A DNA stretch of 64,000 bases, taken from NCBI RefSeq assembly GCF_042159835.1, contig NZ_JBBVGT010000001.1:186001-250000 (forward strand), given 5' to 3'. The notes beneath the pieces were generated by a model. It was not told where the DNA came from. It ran no database searches and worked only from the letters and a program-made list of their open reading frames with translations. The translations under genes and the position numbers were made by a program. This document shows positions 18,062-26,574 of the stretch, one piece after another; position 1 is the stretch's first letter; each line of letters starts with the position of its first letter. Source of the stretch: Albibacterium profundi. Its GTDB lineage: Bacteria; Bacteroidota; Bacteroidia; Sphingobacteriales; Sphingobacteriaceae.

Positions 18062-18214
18062 TTAAGCTGCTCCACGAATTACTCTTAACAGAATCGCTAT
18101 GACAGCTATTACTATGAGGATGTGAATAATTCCGCTATCAACAAATCCTCCGAAAAAACTAATCGCCCAGATAATAACTAAAATTACAGCGATGATGTAC
18201 AATAAGTTTCCCAT
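18062..18214 (-). CDS. Small hydrophobic membrane protein, lmo0937-like
   Basis: 50 residues: MGNLLYIIAVILVIIWAISF, then FGGFVDSGIIHI and a second hydrophobic helix ending RVIRGAA. Two membrane segments separated by a Gly-rich turn match the small lmo0937-type family that is widespread in Bacteroidota and Firmicutes and often linked to envelope or osmotic stress; function unknown. The reading frame is supported by an AAAGGAG placed 4 nt before the ATG, one of the clearest Shine-Dalgarno sequences in the window. Too short for routine ORF cut-offs. Monocistronic, facing ispD. A probable high-expression stress gene, but that is inference. Confidence 0.85.
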   Translation of the reverse strand: MGNLLYIIAVILVIIWAISFFGGFVDSGIIHILIVIAVIAILLRVIRGAA

Positions 18215-18327
18215 AATACTCCTTTTAAGGTTTTAAATAAATTATTTTTACAATAAATTTTATAAATAATAAAGGAAAAAGCCCCCCTAATTGTTTTGAA
18301 TAAGAGCAATTATTTATCAATAAAGGA

Positions 18328-19092
18328 TTATAAATGCACTTTTAAGCCGTCGTATGCAAGCTTAATTTTGGACGGCAGCTCTTTCGAAACATCGGTATAA
18401 GTACCTAAACGATGACCGATATGAGTGAAATATGTTTGCTCTGCACCCACTCTTTCTGAAAAATCGATTGCTTCATTCAGCGTCATGTGAGATATGTGTT
18501 TTTCACGTTGAAGAGCGTTAATCACGAGCACTTTCGTTCCTTTTATCTTCTCAAACTCAACATCTGATACGGTCTTTGCATCGGTAATGTAAGTAAAATC
18601 ACCAATTCGATATGCTGATACAGGCAATTTAAAATGCATAACCTCAATAGGTATAATTTCAAGCTTTGATGCAATCTTAAAAGGGGCGTTGCTAATCTCG
18701 TGGAGATGAATTAGTGGAATTCCGGGATAAGATTGATCTGAGAAAACATAATGAAACTCCCTCTTAAGAGCTTGTATAACTCTATTCGTAGCATAAATGG
18801 GTAACGAACTCTGTTGTTTATAATTGAAAGCACGAATGTCATCTAAACCCGCAATGTGATCTTTATGTTCATGTGTAAATAATACCGCGTCCAAATGTTG
18901 AACATTTTCTCTTAGCATCTGACACCTAAAATCAGGACCTGTATCGATTACTATATTCAAGGAATCATATTCAATTAAAATAGATGATCGTAAACGCTTA
19001 TCTTTCTCATCTAACGACGAACAAACGGGGCAATTACAAGCAATAACAGGAACACCTTGAGATGTACCCGTTCCTAAAAAGGTAATGGTCAC
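18328..19092 (-). CDS. MBL-fold metallohydrolase, PhnP-like
   Basis: 254 residues. Metallo-beta-lactamase-fold hydrolase with the metal-binding motif THEHKDHIAGLDD (HxHxDH) near residues 75-87, an upstream Cys pair region ACNCPVC, later THIGH near the C-terminus, and TDAKTVSD supplying the bridging Asp. The layout resembles PhnP (phosphoribosyl cyclic phosphodiesterase) and other RNase Z-like phosphodiesterases. The start is GTG at 19092 and overlaps the previous gene's stop by 4 nt (GTGA), which supports translational coupling. There is no phn operon here, so a phosphonate role is unlikely. Last gene of the ftsK-lolA transcript. Confidence 0.88.
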   Translation of the reverse strand: MTITFLGTGTSQGVPVIACNCPVCSSLDEKDKRLRSSILIEYDSLNIVIDTGPDFRCQMLRENVQHLDAVLFTHEHKDHIAGLDDIRAFNYKQQSSLPIYATNRVIQALKREFHYVFSDQSYPGIPLIHLHEISNAPFKIASKLEIIPIEVMHFKLPVSAYRIGDFTYITDAKTVSDVEFEKIKGTKVLVINALQREKHISHMTLNEAIDFSERVGAEQTYFTHIGHRLGTYTDVSKELPSKIKLAYDGLKVHL

Positions 19093-19361
19093 AGATCTAA
19101 TTTTGTTTGTTTAATCAAATATAAAAACTTCTTTTGTTTCTCATTAAGCACAACAACAGAAAAATCTAAACTCGCAGTCAGCTCAGCGATAGAATTGATC
19201 TTGACCTCCAAATCGGAGAACTTATTGACCACTAGTATTTTATCTTGCAGTAAGGTACATGTTCCCGACTTAAAATTGCCCTTTTCATAACGGATTTTAT
19301 AATTTTTAATCCTAAGAAGCTCTTCTAGTTTTTGTAATGTAGTCTGTGTGTAGGATAACAT
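19089..19361 (-). CDS. Hypothetical protein
   Basis: 90 residues, soluble, basic, no signal peptide or membrane segment. The N-terminus (TTLQKLEELLRIKNYKIRYE) looks helical; the middle has GTCTLLQDKILVVNKF. I recognise it as the type of short protein that sits between lolA and an MBL gene in related Bacteroidota, but it has no known function. That it is a real gene is supported by tight packing: 11 nt after lolA and a 4-nt overlap with the MBL gene. Confidence 0.75.
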   Translation of the reverse strand: MLSYTQTTLQKLEELLRIKNYKIRYEKGNFKSGTCTLLQDKILVVNKFSDLEVKINSIAELTASLDFSVVVLNEKQKKFLYLIKQTKLDL

Positions 19362-19372
19362 AATTTAACGCA

Positions 19373-20029
19373 TTACCGTAGATCTACGATTTCCAGATCA
19401 GGGTAATTGTGTTTATAAAATGAGAATATCCCTGGAGAAAATGTTCTGTTTGTCTCGATATTCGACAGCTTATACGTATATGTATTACCATTTTTATCAG
19501 AAATGGTGGCATCATAGATAAAGTTTGTCGATTTGTCGATACGCATTCGTATTTTCGAAATATTTTGATTCTCATCCAAAGGTGTTAAATCTATAACATA
19601 TAAAGTCCGCCCATCAGCTGTCTGTTGATTTTTGCTTTCAGTACGATATCCCGTTTTGTAAAAACTAAAAATGTTACTCGGAGAAATGGACGCATCATCC
19701 GGATTCAAGTTTGTTATTTGTACTTCACCGATATCCTTCATAACGGCCCACTGCGTCTTTCCATCGCTAATAAACGCTTGCTGGGCAGTTTCTATTTTAT
19801 ACTTCTTCGTGCCGGGCTCAAGATAGACACGCCCCTTCTCATCATAGCCTGCTCCCGTCTCAATTTCATTAATACCGGTTAAGACAAAATCAGCTTTGAT
19901 GGTTTTGAAAGAAGAATATTTTTTGCTGACTTGATCCAAAATTGCCTGAGCATTATTCTGGCCAAAGGCGTAAATTCCAAGAAATAAGAAAAAAGTCGTG
20001 GCCACATATATTTTGAAAATACATTTCAT
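19373..20029 (-). CDS. lolA: Outer-membrane lipoprotein carrier protein LolA
   Basis: 218 residues. Signal peptide ending at about residue 23 (FLGIYAFGQ), so it is periplasmic. The mature part starts with the helical AQAILDQVSKKYSSFKTIKADF typical of LolA in Bacteroidota, followed by beta strands with GRVYLEPGTKKYKIE and SDGKTQWAV. LolA ferries lipoproteins from the LolCDE complex to the outer membrane, fitting the many lipoproteins of this genome. It starts 3 nt after the ftsK stop, a conserved neighbour relation in the phylum. Confidence 0.9.
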   Translation of the reverse strand: MKCIFKIYVATTFFLFLGIYAFGQNNAQAILDQVSKKYSSFKTIKADFVLTGINEIETGAGYDEKGRVYLEPGTKKYKIETAQQAFISDGKTQWAVMKDIGEVQITNLNPDDASISPSNIFSFYKTGYRTESKNQQTADGRTLYVIDLTPLDENQNISKIRMRIDKSTNFIYDATISDKNGNTYTYKLSNIETNRTFSPGIFSFYKHNYPDLEIVDLR

Positions 20030-20032
20030 ACC

Positions 20033-22633
20033 TTAGTCATTTTTCCTTAATGTCTCCAAATATTGTTCCAATGAGGCCTCATCTGGGTATAATACTTCTC
20101 TTGCCTTGCTTCCCTCAAACTGTCCGACAATACCCGCTTGTTCCAATTGGTCAATGATTCGGCCTGCACGATTATAACCCAGTTTCAGCTTTCTCTGTAT
20201 TAGAGAAGTAGACCCTTGTTGGTGTAGTACAATTAATCTTGCTGCATCCTCAAAAAGTGAATCGCGTTCATCGCTATCAAAAGAAGCTGAGGCCCCTTTG
20301 CTGCTCTCATCAACATACTCTGGGAGTATAAACGCAGAAGAGTAACCACGTTGCGCACCGATAAACTCGGAAACTGCTTCGACTTCAGGTGTGTCCACAA
20401 AAGCACATTGAATTCGCGTTAGATCACTTCCCGTTGCCAACAACATATCCCCTCGACCAATTAGCTGATCCGCTCCACCGGTGTCCAATATCGTTCTGGA
20501 GTCAATTCTTGATAGAACTCTAAATGCCAATCGTGCCGGGAAGTTGGCTTTAATTGTACCTGTAATGATATTTACTGAAGGCCTCTGAGTTGCTATAACT
20601 AAATGAATTCCAACCGCACGCGCTAGTTGAGCTAACCTTGCAATCGGTGTCTCTACTTCTTTACCGGCCGTCATCATCAAATCCGCAAACTCATCTACAA
20701 TTAATACAATAAATGGTAAAAAACGATGCCCTTCTTCGGGGTTTAAGCGCCGGTTTATAAATTTAGCGTTATACTCTTTTAAGTTACGTACCCCTGCATT
20801 CTTCAGCAAATCATAACGCAGGTCCATTTCGATACACAATGAGTTTAAGGTATTGATAACCTTCTTTGTATCCGTGATAATTGCATCTTCTTCATCAGGA
20901 AGTTTTGCCAAAAAGTGACGTTCAATCGTATTAAACAGAGATAATTCTACTTTTTTGGGGTCTACCAATACAAATTTCAGTTCAGCTGGATGTCTTTTAA
21001 AAAGCAATGAAGTAATAATTGCATTGATACCAACCGATTTACCTTGGCCTGTAGCACCCGCTACTAACAAATGTGGCATCTTTGCCAAATCAGCAATAAA
21101 GACCTCATTGGTGATGGTTTTACCGAAGGCAATAGGCAGGTCCATATCGGTATGCTGGAACTTCTCAGTCGCAATAACCGAACGCATAGAAACCATTTCT
21201 GGATTGCTATTTGGTACCTCGATCCCAATCGTCCCCTTCCCTGGCATCGGTGCGATAATCCGAATTCCTAATGCCGCCAAGCTCAAAGCTATATCGTCTT
21301 CAAGGTTTTTAATCTTTGAGATTCTGACGCCTGCTTTTGGCACAATTTCATAAAGTGTTACCGTGGGACCAATAGTCGCTTTAATTTTTTCAATCTCGAT
21401 GTTGTAATTTGCCAGTGTTTCAACGATGCGATCTTTATTTGCTTCCAGTTCCTCGTTATTGACAACTATTTTTCCACTGCCATAGTCCCTCAACAAATCC
21501 AAATGAGGAAATTTATAATTCGATAGATCTAATTGCGGATCGTATTGACCGTGCTTTTCAACAAGAACATTCGAGTCCGCTTGCTTCTCTTCGACAACAT
21601 CTTCTACAGCTAAACCCGGTACATCAGTTTCTGTCTCTTTTAGAGGACTCGATTTTTCAGAGTCGCCACGACTCGTATTTTTTGGGTTTAACTCCAAGTT
21701 TCTCGTATCTGCAATTGGCGACTCTTTTTCGTCAAGCTCTGAAGACTGTTCCTCTTCAGCCGTTCGTCGATTTGCATATATCGAATTAATAGTAGAGCGT
21801 TCTTTGAAGTTGGATTCACTCGTTTGCCGCGGAGTATCTGTTTCTCGTCTCCAATTAGAGTCTGAGGAAAGCTCATTTTTATCACTCTCATCCAGCTCTG
21901 CCTCATTATTCTGTACCGACTGAACCTTCTTTTTCCTCTCGGGCAAATTAAAATCTATATTAAATGTAATCACCAGAAACGTGAGGAAAAGAAATATAAG
22001 CAAACCGGCTACTCCCGCGCTTCCTATTTGTGCTTGCAATAGACGATTAGTCCAAAAACCAAACTCGCCTTCCAGGAAGTGAGGATATGTTGTCATAAAG
22101 CCATGAACATAGCCTAAGGTCACCGAAAGAAAAACCAGGAAGAAAAACGAATAGCCGAGTGACTTACTCAGCGAGAAGATCCGAACCCGAAACAACAACC
22201 GATATCCAACTGCGAAAAATATAAATAGAAAAATAAAGGACGCAACCCCAAACCACTTATAGATAAATTGATGCGATAAAAATGCACCGAATTTACCTAG
22301 CCAATTTTCGACAACCGGGTTCTCGATGCCTTGCTCCATCAATTCTTCTTGTGTCTTGAAAAGATTGGACCAACCACCATTAGAAGAAGCCACATAACTC
22401 TGGTCGTCTTGCCATGTAAATAGATACGAAACAAAAGAAACCAAAAAGTATATCGATAATAGAAGCAGGAATAGCCCTAATATCTTCGCTACCTTCGTTC
22501 CGCCAAACTTGAACTTGGGTATTTGTTCCGAGTGACCAACCCGTCTAGAAGCGTTGCGTCTTTTGGCATGATTTTTACCTATCTTTTCACCTTTAGTTGT
22601 GTTAGATCTGAATTGATTTCCTTTTATAGGCAT
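20033..22633 (-). CDS. ftsK: DNA translocase FtsK/SpoIIIE
   Basis: 866 residues. Inner-membrane, septum-located DNA pump that clears the chromosome through the division site and activates dimer resolution. Basic N-terminal tail, four to five membrane helices (about 50-230), an acidic and Ser-rich linker (about 235-370), the alpha and beta motor domains with Walker A GATGQGKSVGIN and Walker B IVDEFADLMM, TQRPSVNIITG, and a C-terminal winged-helix gamma domain (about 800-866: SLIQRKLKLGYNRAGRIIDQ) that reads KOPS/orienting sequences. Length is usual for Bacteroidota. First gene of a four-gene minus-strand operon. Confidence 0.97.
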   Translation of the reverse strand: MPIKGNQFRSNTTKGEKIGKNHAKRRNASRRVGHSEQIPKFKFGGTKVAKILGLFLLLLSIYFLVSFVSYLFTWQDDQSYVASSNGGWSNLFKTQEELMEQGIENPVVENWLGKFGAFLSHQFIYKWFGVASFIFLFIFFAVGYRLLFRVRIFSLSKSLGYSFFFLVFLSVTLGYVHGFMTTYPHFLEGEFGFWTNRLLQAQIGSAGVAGLLIFLFLTFLVITFNIDFNLPERKKKVQSVQNNEAELDESDKNELSSDSNWRRETDTPRQTSESNFKERSTINSIYANRRTAEEEQSSELDEKESPIADTRNLELNPKNTSRGDSEKSSPLKETETDVPGLAVEDVVEEKQADSNVLVEKHGQYDPQLDLSNYKFPHLDLLRDYGSGKIVVNNEELEANKDRIVETLANYNIEIEKIKATIGPTVTLYEIVPKAGVRISKIKNLEDDIALSLAALGIRIIAPMPGKGTIGIEVPNSNPEMVSMRSVIATEKFQHTDMDLPIAFGKTITNEVFIADLAKMPHLLVAGATGQGKSVGINAIITSLLFKRHPAELKFVLVDPKKVELSLFNTIERHFLAKLPDEEDAIITDTKKVINTLNSLCIEMDLRYDLLKNAGVRNLKEYNAKFINRRLNPEEGHRFLPFIVLIVDEFADLMMTAGKEVETPIARLAQLARAVGIHLVIATQRPSVNIITGTIKANFPARLAFRVLSRIDSRTILDTGGADQLIGRGDMLLATGSDLTRIQCAFVDTPEVEAVSEFIGAQRGYSSAFILPEYVDESSKGASASFDSDERDSLFEDAARLIVLHQQGSTSLIQRKLKLGYNRAGRIIDQLEQAGIVGQFEGSKAREVLYPDEASLEQYLETLRKND

Positions 22634-22778
22634 TTATTCGGTTTTATGCATTTTGACAAACTTACGGAAATTTTGATGATTTTAAGGATATGAAGCATGC
22701 TAAGCACATTTTTTCGATCGCATTGTAGCATCAGTTTATCATCTGTCGTTATCACTATATAATCATAAAAAATACTTT

Positions 22779-23501
22779 ATGCACACTACAAACTTCATGC
22801 AAATATTTTTAAATAATAAAATAAAGCTAAGAGCTTTCATCGTGGCAATCGTTGCCAGTGTAAGCTTAAGCTCATGCTTGGATAATTCAGGGCCGGACAG
22901 TTCTTCAATCGTTTCGGCGGTCAGCGTCATTCATGCGTCACCCAATTCGCCCGGATTTGAGTTTGTAGTAGATAACCAACGGGTTGAACGGTTTTCATAC
23001 GGCGATAATTATATTCCTTATTTTGTTGCCTACTCTGGTAATCGATACGCACGTGTCTACGAGCAGGGATCCTTTAACAGACCGCTGTATGAGTTTGAAT
23101 TACGACTGATTAACGGAAAGTATTATAGTGTTTTTATAGCGGGTGATAAAGATGACTTATCGTCGCTAATTCTTGAAGATGACTTAACGAGCCCTGGTGA
23201 AAACGCGCATGTGCGCTTTGTAAATGTGAGTCCGGATGCACCCGCGCTCGACTTCAGTGTTACAAATGATAGTACACTAGCAAGTAATAAAAAATACAAG
23301 GAATACACTAGCTTCCAAGTAGTAACTCCAGGCACCTATAATGCACTCGTCAAATCACATGGGAGTGAAGATATTGTGTTTAACGAAGAAATACAATTCA
23401 AAGCAGGTCAGATCTACACGGTGTGGGCAAAGGGCTTTGTAGAAACAGAAATAGAGGATCAAGCCTTCGGAGTCAGCGTCATCAGGCACGTTATCGATTA
23501 A
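22779..23501 (+). CDS. DUF4397-domain lipoprotein
   Basis: 240 residues. Lipoprotein signal with lipobox LSSC at about residue 34. The mature part contains two DUF4397-like repeats: VIHASPNSPGFEFVVDNQRV and, later, VRFVNVSPDAPALDFSVTND, each followed by a YxxF-type strand region and a G-rich turn. The family is common on the surface of Bacteroidota and has no assigned enzymatic role; it may be structural or bind ligand. A second in-frame ATG at 22797 is an alternative start. Its stop overlaps that of the convergent LpxH-like gene by 4 nt. Confidence 0.85.
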   Translation: MHTTNFMQIFLNNKIKLRAFIVAIVASVSLSSCLDNSGPDSSSIVSAVSVIHASPNSPGFEFVVDNQRVERFSYGDNYIPYFVAYSGNRYARVYEQGSFNRPLYEFELRLINGKYYSVFIAGDKDDLSSLILEDDLTSPGENAHVRFVNVSPDAPALDFSVTNDSTLASNKKYKEYTSFQVVTPGTYNALVKSHGSEDIVFNEEIQFKAGQIYTVWAKGFVETEIEDQAFGVSVIRHVID

Positions 23502-24265
23502 ACCGAACGTTGGCGTTCTGTTTCCCAATAAAGCAATTGTAAAGTGCTACCGTCAAATACAGCATAGCTGTTATAGTTGATCCACTCACCTAGGTTTACA
23601 TATTGACTAGCATGATCCAATTGAATGGACAGCGGTAGATGTCGATGTCCAAAAATAAAATAATCAAAATGCTCCGACGTCAATAGAGATTTGGAGAACT
23701 GTACCAACCATTCCTTTTCCTCACTAACGAAAGTCTCTTTTTGATTACTTGCAATGCGACTACTTTTGGACCAATATTTCGCAATCGCTATACCGATTGA
23801 AGGATGAAGCCATGAAAACAACCATTGACAGGTTTTGCTTCGAAATATCTTCTTTAGAAACTTATATTTAGCATCTCCAGGGCCCAAACCGTCTCCATGA
23901 TGCAAATAGAAGCGTTTCCCAAAACGCTCTATAATCAACTCATCGGAGATGACAGTAACTCCAATTTCCTTTTCAAGATAATCAAACATCCACATATCAT
24001 GGTTTCCCTTAAACAGGACAATGTTAATCCCCTGATCTGTTAGTTCAGCTAACTTCCCTAGAAAACGGACAAAACCTTTAGGTATAACGTGCTTATATTC
24101 AAACCAAAAATCAAAAACGTCACCCATTAGATATATCTCTTCAGCATCGCTCCTTGCCATTTCGAGCCATGTAATGATCCGTTTTTCCCGTTCCAAACTC
24201 GACTCATAACTTGGAACACCCAAGTGAAAATCTGAAGCAAAATATAGTTTTTTTCCGCTAGTCAT
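23498..24265 (-). CDS. UDP-2,3-diacylglucosamine diphosphatase-type metallophosphoesterase
   Basis: 255 residues from the ATG at 24265 (an upstream TTG at 24274 is less likely). Calcineurin-like phosphoesterase with the full set of metal motifs: ASDFHLG (DxH), MGDVFDFW (GDxxD), KGNHD (GNHD), HHGDGLGPGD and FGHRHLP (GHxH). The DFW after GDxxD and the GDG region match LpxH, which cleaves UDP-2,3-diacylglucosamine to lipid X in lipid A synthesis at the inner face of the inner membrane. LpxH-like proteins and other UDP-sugar phosphatases are close, so lpxH itself is likely but not certain. Confidence 0.85.
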   Translation of the reverse strand: MTSGKKLYFASDFHLGVPSYESSLEREKRIITWLEMARSDAEEIYLMGDVFDFWFEYKHVIPKGFVRFLGKLAELTDQGINIVLFKGNHDMWMFDYLEKEIGVTVISDELIIERFGKRFYLHHGDGLGPGDAKYKFLKKIFRSKTCQWLFSWLHPSIGIAIAKYWSKSSRIASNQKETFVSEEKEWLVQFSKSLLTSEHFDYFIFGHRHLPLSIQLDHASQYVNLGEWINYNSYAVFDGSTLQLLYWETERQRSV

Positions 24266-24296
24266 AAAAAACAAACATACAAAAAGTAGTGGTTTT

Positions 24297-24326
24297 TTTG
24301 TTATCCAATATATTCATTTAGTTTTG
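24297..24326 (+). promoter_or_regulatory. Bacteroidota-type promoter for the S9 peptidase gene
   Basis: A TTTG at 24297-24300 and TAGTTTTG at 24319-24326 fit the -33/-7 pair, with an 18-nt spacer (usual 19-21). The start codon follows 21 nt after the -7 box, which also argues for the ATG at 24348 over the upstream in-frame TTG codon. Confidence 0.55.
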
Positions 24327-24347
24327 TACAAAGCCATAATTTTACAT

Positions 24348-26498
24348 ATGAAAACGTATTTAGGAATTTTAAGTTGCGCAGCAATACTCGTCTCGTGCAA
24401 CACTAACAGTCAGGAACAAACAACCATTGACCCAATTGACAGTATCAGTATGCTACCTTACCCAGAAACTAAAAAAGTTGAAATAACCGACAATTATTTT
24501 GGCACAGCCGTGGTTGATCCTTATCGCTGGCTTGAAGATGACATGGCCGACGACACGAAAGCGTGGGTAGCTGAGGAAAATAAAGTAACTCAAAACTATC
24601 TTTCTCAAATACCGTTTCGCGATGCGATCAAAGATCGGCTAACGGAACTCTGGAACTATGAAAAATTTTCAGCGCCATTCAAGGAAGGGGACTACACTTA
24701 TTTTTATAAGAATGATGGGCTTCAAAACCAATATGTTCTTTATCGTCAAAAAGGAGAAGGAGAACCAGAAGTCTTTCTGGATCCCAATAAATTTTCAGCC
24801 GATGGAACAACCTCTCTAGCTGGAGTATCTTTTTCTAAAGACGGAAGTATGCTTGCTTATCAGATTTCCGAGGGAGGGTCAGATTGGCGTAAAGTAATTG
24901 TAAGAAATGCTGCCGAAAATAAAATCGTGGGCGACACACTATTGGATCTTAAATTCACAGGTTTGGCATGGAAGGGAAACGACGGTTTCTATTACAGCAG
25001 TTATGACAAACCTGAAGAAGGGAGCACACTATCAGGCGTTACTGAATACCATAAATTATACTATCATAAACTTGGAACTCCACAATCGGAAGATAAGTTG
25101 ATTTTTGGTGGAGAAGAAACGAAAAGACGATACATAGGGGCCTATCTCACAGACGATGAGCGTTTTTTAGTTATTTCTGCAGCCAACACAACAAGCGGGA
25201 ATGAGCTTTATATCCAAGATTTATCAAAAGAAGGATCGTCAATTGTAAATATCATTGACAACTTCGAAAAAGATTATAGTATTATTGATAATCAGGGCGA
25301 TCAACTACTGATCTATACCAACTTCGATGCTCCAAACTACCGCGTGGTAACTACGGACATTAACAATCTTGATCCTAGCAATTGGAAGGATCTGATACCA
25401 GAAACAGAAAATGTATTGAACATCGGCACCGGTGGCGGAAAACTATTTGCAAATTACCTAAAAGACGCTACTTCTCTGGTACAACAATACAACTACGATG
25501 GTGAACTAGAAAGAACGATTGAGTTACCTTCGGTCGGTACTGCTTCTGGCTTTTCAGCAAAAAGCGAGGATACGGAGTTGTATTACAGCTTTACGTCCTA
25601 CATCTACCCTCCTACAATCTTTAAATATGATATTGCTTCAGGAGCTTCCGAAGAATATAAGAAATCCGGTGTGGAGTTCGATCCGTCATTGTATACATCC
25701 GAACAGGTATTCTATGAATCTAAAGACGGAACTAAAGTGCCGATGATCATTACCTATAAAAAGGGCATCGAGCTTGATGGAAGCAATCCCACCATTTTAT
25801 ATGGATATGGAGGCTTCAACATTAGCCTTACTCCTTCTTTCAGCACATCTAATATCATTCTATTAGAGCAAGGCGGTATTTATGCTGTCGCAAACTTACG
25901 TGGCGGTGGAGAGTATGGTGAGGCTTGGCACAATGCAGGAACAAAGACGCAAAAACAGAATGTTTTTGATGATTTTATCGCTGCTGCAGAGTATTTAATC
26001 GCAAATAAATATACGTCCTCCGAAAAACTCGGTATAGCCGGTGGTTCTAATGGCGGACTCCTCGTGGGAGCAGCTATGACCCAGCGTCCGGAACTTTTTA
26101 AAGTAGCGTTACCTGCTGTAGGTGTTCTAGATATGCTTCGCTATCATAAATTTACAGCTGGTGCTGGTTGGGCCTACGACTATGGAACGTCAGACCAATC
26201 GAAAGAAATGTTTGAGTACCTATACAACTACTCACCTTACCATGCTTTAAAAGAAGGAACCGCCTATCCGGCAACCATGGTTACAACCGCAGACCACGAC
26301 GACCGTGTTGTACCTGCACACTCGTTCAAGTTCGCAGCACGTTTGCAAGAATATAATACTGGTGAGAATCCGGTTTTAATTCGTATCGAAACCAATGCTG
26401 GACACGGCGCTGGAAAGCCAACTGATAAGATTATCCAAGAAGCTGCCGATAAATGGTCTTTTGTATTCCAGAATATGGATGTCAGCTACAAAGACTAA
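24348..26498 (+). CDS. Prolyl oligopeptidase family (S9A) serine peptidase, lipoprotein
   Basis: 716 residues from the ATG at 24348. A lipoprotein signal (lipobox LVSC at about residue 18) places it in the periplasm or at the outer membrane. N-terminal seven-bladed propeller (about 80-440) with the DPYRWLED start typical of prolyl oligopeptidases, then the alpha/beta hydrolase domain. Catalytic triad: Ser in GIAGGSNGGLLV, Asp in TADHDDRVVP and His in NAGHGAGKP. Cleaves small peptides after proline. The full family length of about 700 is met. A strong terminator follows. Reading the earlier TTG codon as start would put eight residues before the signal and is rejected. Confidence 0.95.
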   Translation: MKTYLGILSCAAILVSCNTNSQEQTTIDPIDSISMLPYPETKKVEITDNYFGTAVVDPYRWLEDDMADDTKAWVAEENKVTQNYLSQIPFRDAIKDRLTELWNYEKFSAPFKEGDYTYFYKNDGLQNQYVLYRQKGEGEPEVFLDPNKFSADGTTSLAGVSFSKDGSMLAYQISEGGSDWRKVIVRNAAENKIVGDTLLDLKFTGLAWKGNDGFYYSSYDKPEEGSTLSGVTEYHKLYYHKLGTPQSEDKLIFGGEETKRRYIGAYLTDDERFLVISAANTTSGNELYIQDLSKEGSSIVNIIDNFEKDYSIIDNQGDQLLIYTNFDAPNYRVVTTDINNLDPSNWKDLIPETENVLNIGTGGGKLFANYLKDATSLVQQYNYDGELERTIELPSVGTASGFSAKSEDTELYYSFTSYIYPPTIFKYDIASGASEEYKKSGVEFDPSLYTSEQVFYESKDGTKVPMIITYKKGIELDGSNPTILYGYGGFNISLTPSFSTSNIILLEQGGIYAVANLRGGGEYGEAWHNAGTKTQKQNVFDDFIAAAEYLIANKYTSSEKLGIAGGSNGGLLVGAAMTQRPELFKVALPAVGVLDMLRYHKFTAGAGWAYDYGTSDQSKEMFEYLYNYSPYHALKEGTAYPATMVTTADHDDRVVPAHSFKFAARLQEYNTGENPVLIRIETNAGHGAGKPTDKIIQEAADKWSFVFQNMDVSYKD

Positions 26499-26520
26499 AA
26501 TCACTTCTGTTAACACAAAA

Positions 26521-26555
26521 AAAGCCCTCTATGCGGAATCCACATAGAGGGCTTT
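26521..26555. terminator. Bidirectional intrinsic terminator
   Basis: A 13-bp perfect inverted repeat (26521-26533 and 26543-26555) with a 9-nt loop, an A run before it and a short T run after it. It sits between the convergent S9 peptidase and the membrane/barrel protein gene. Confidence 0.88.
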
Positions 26556-26574
26556 TAGCATACTTTCATTCATA

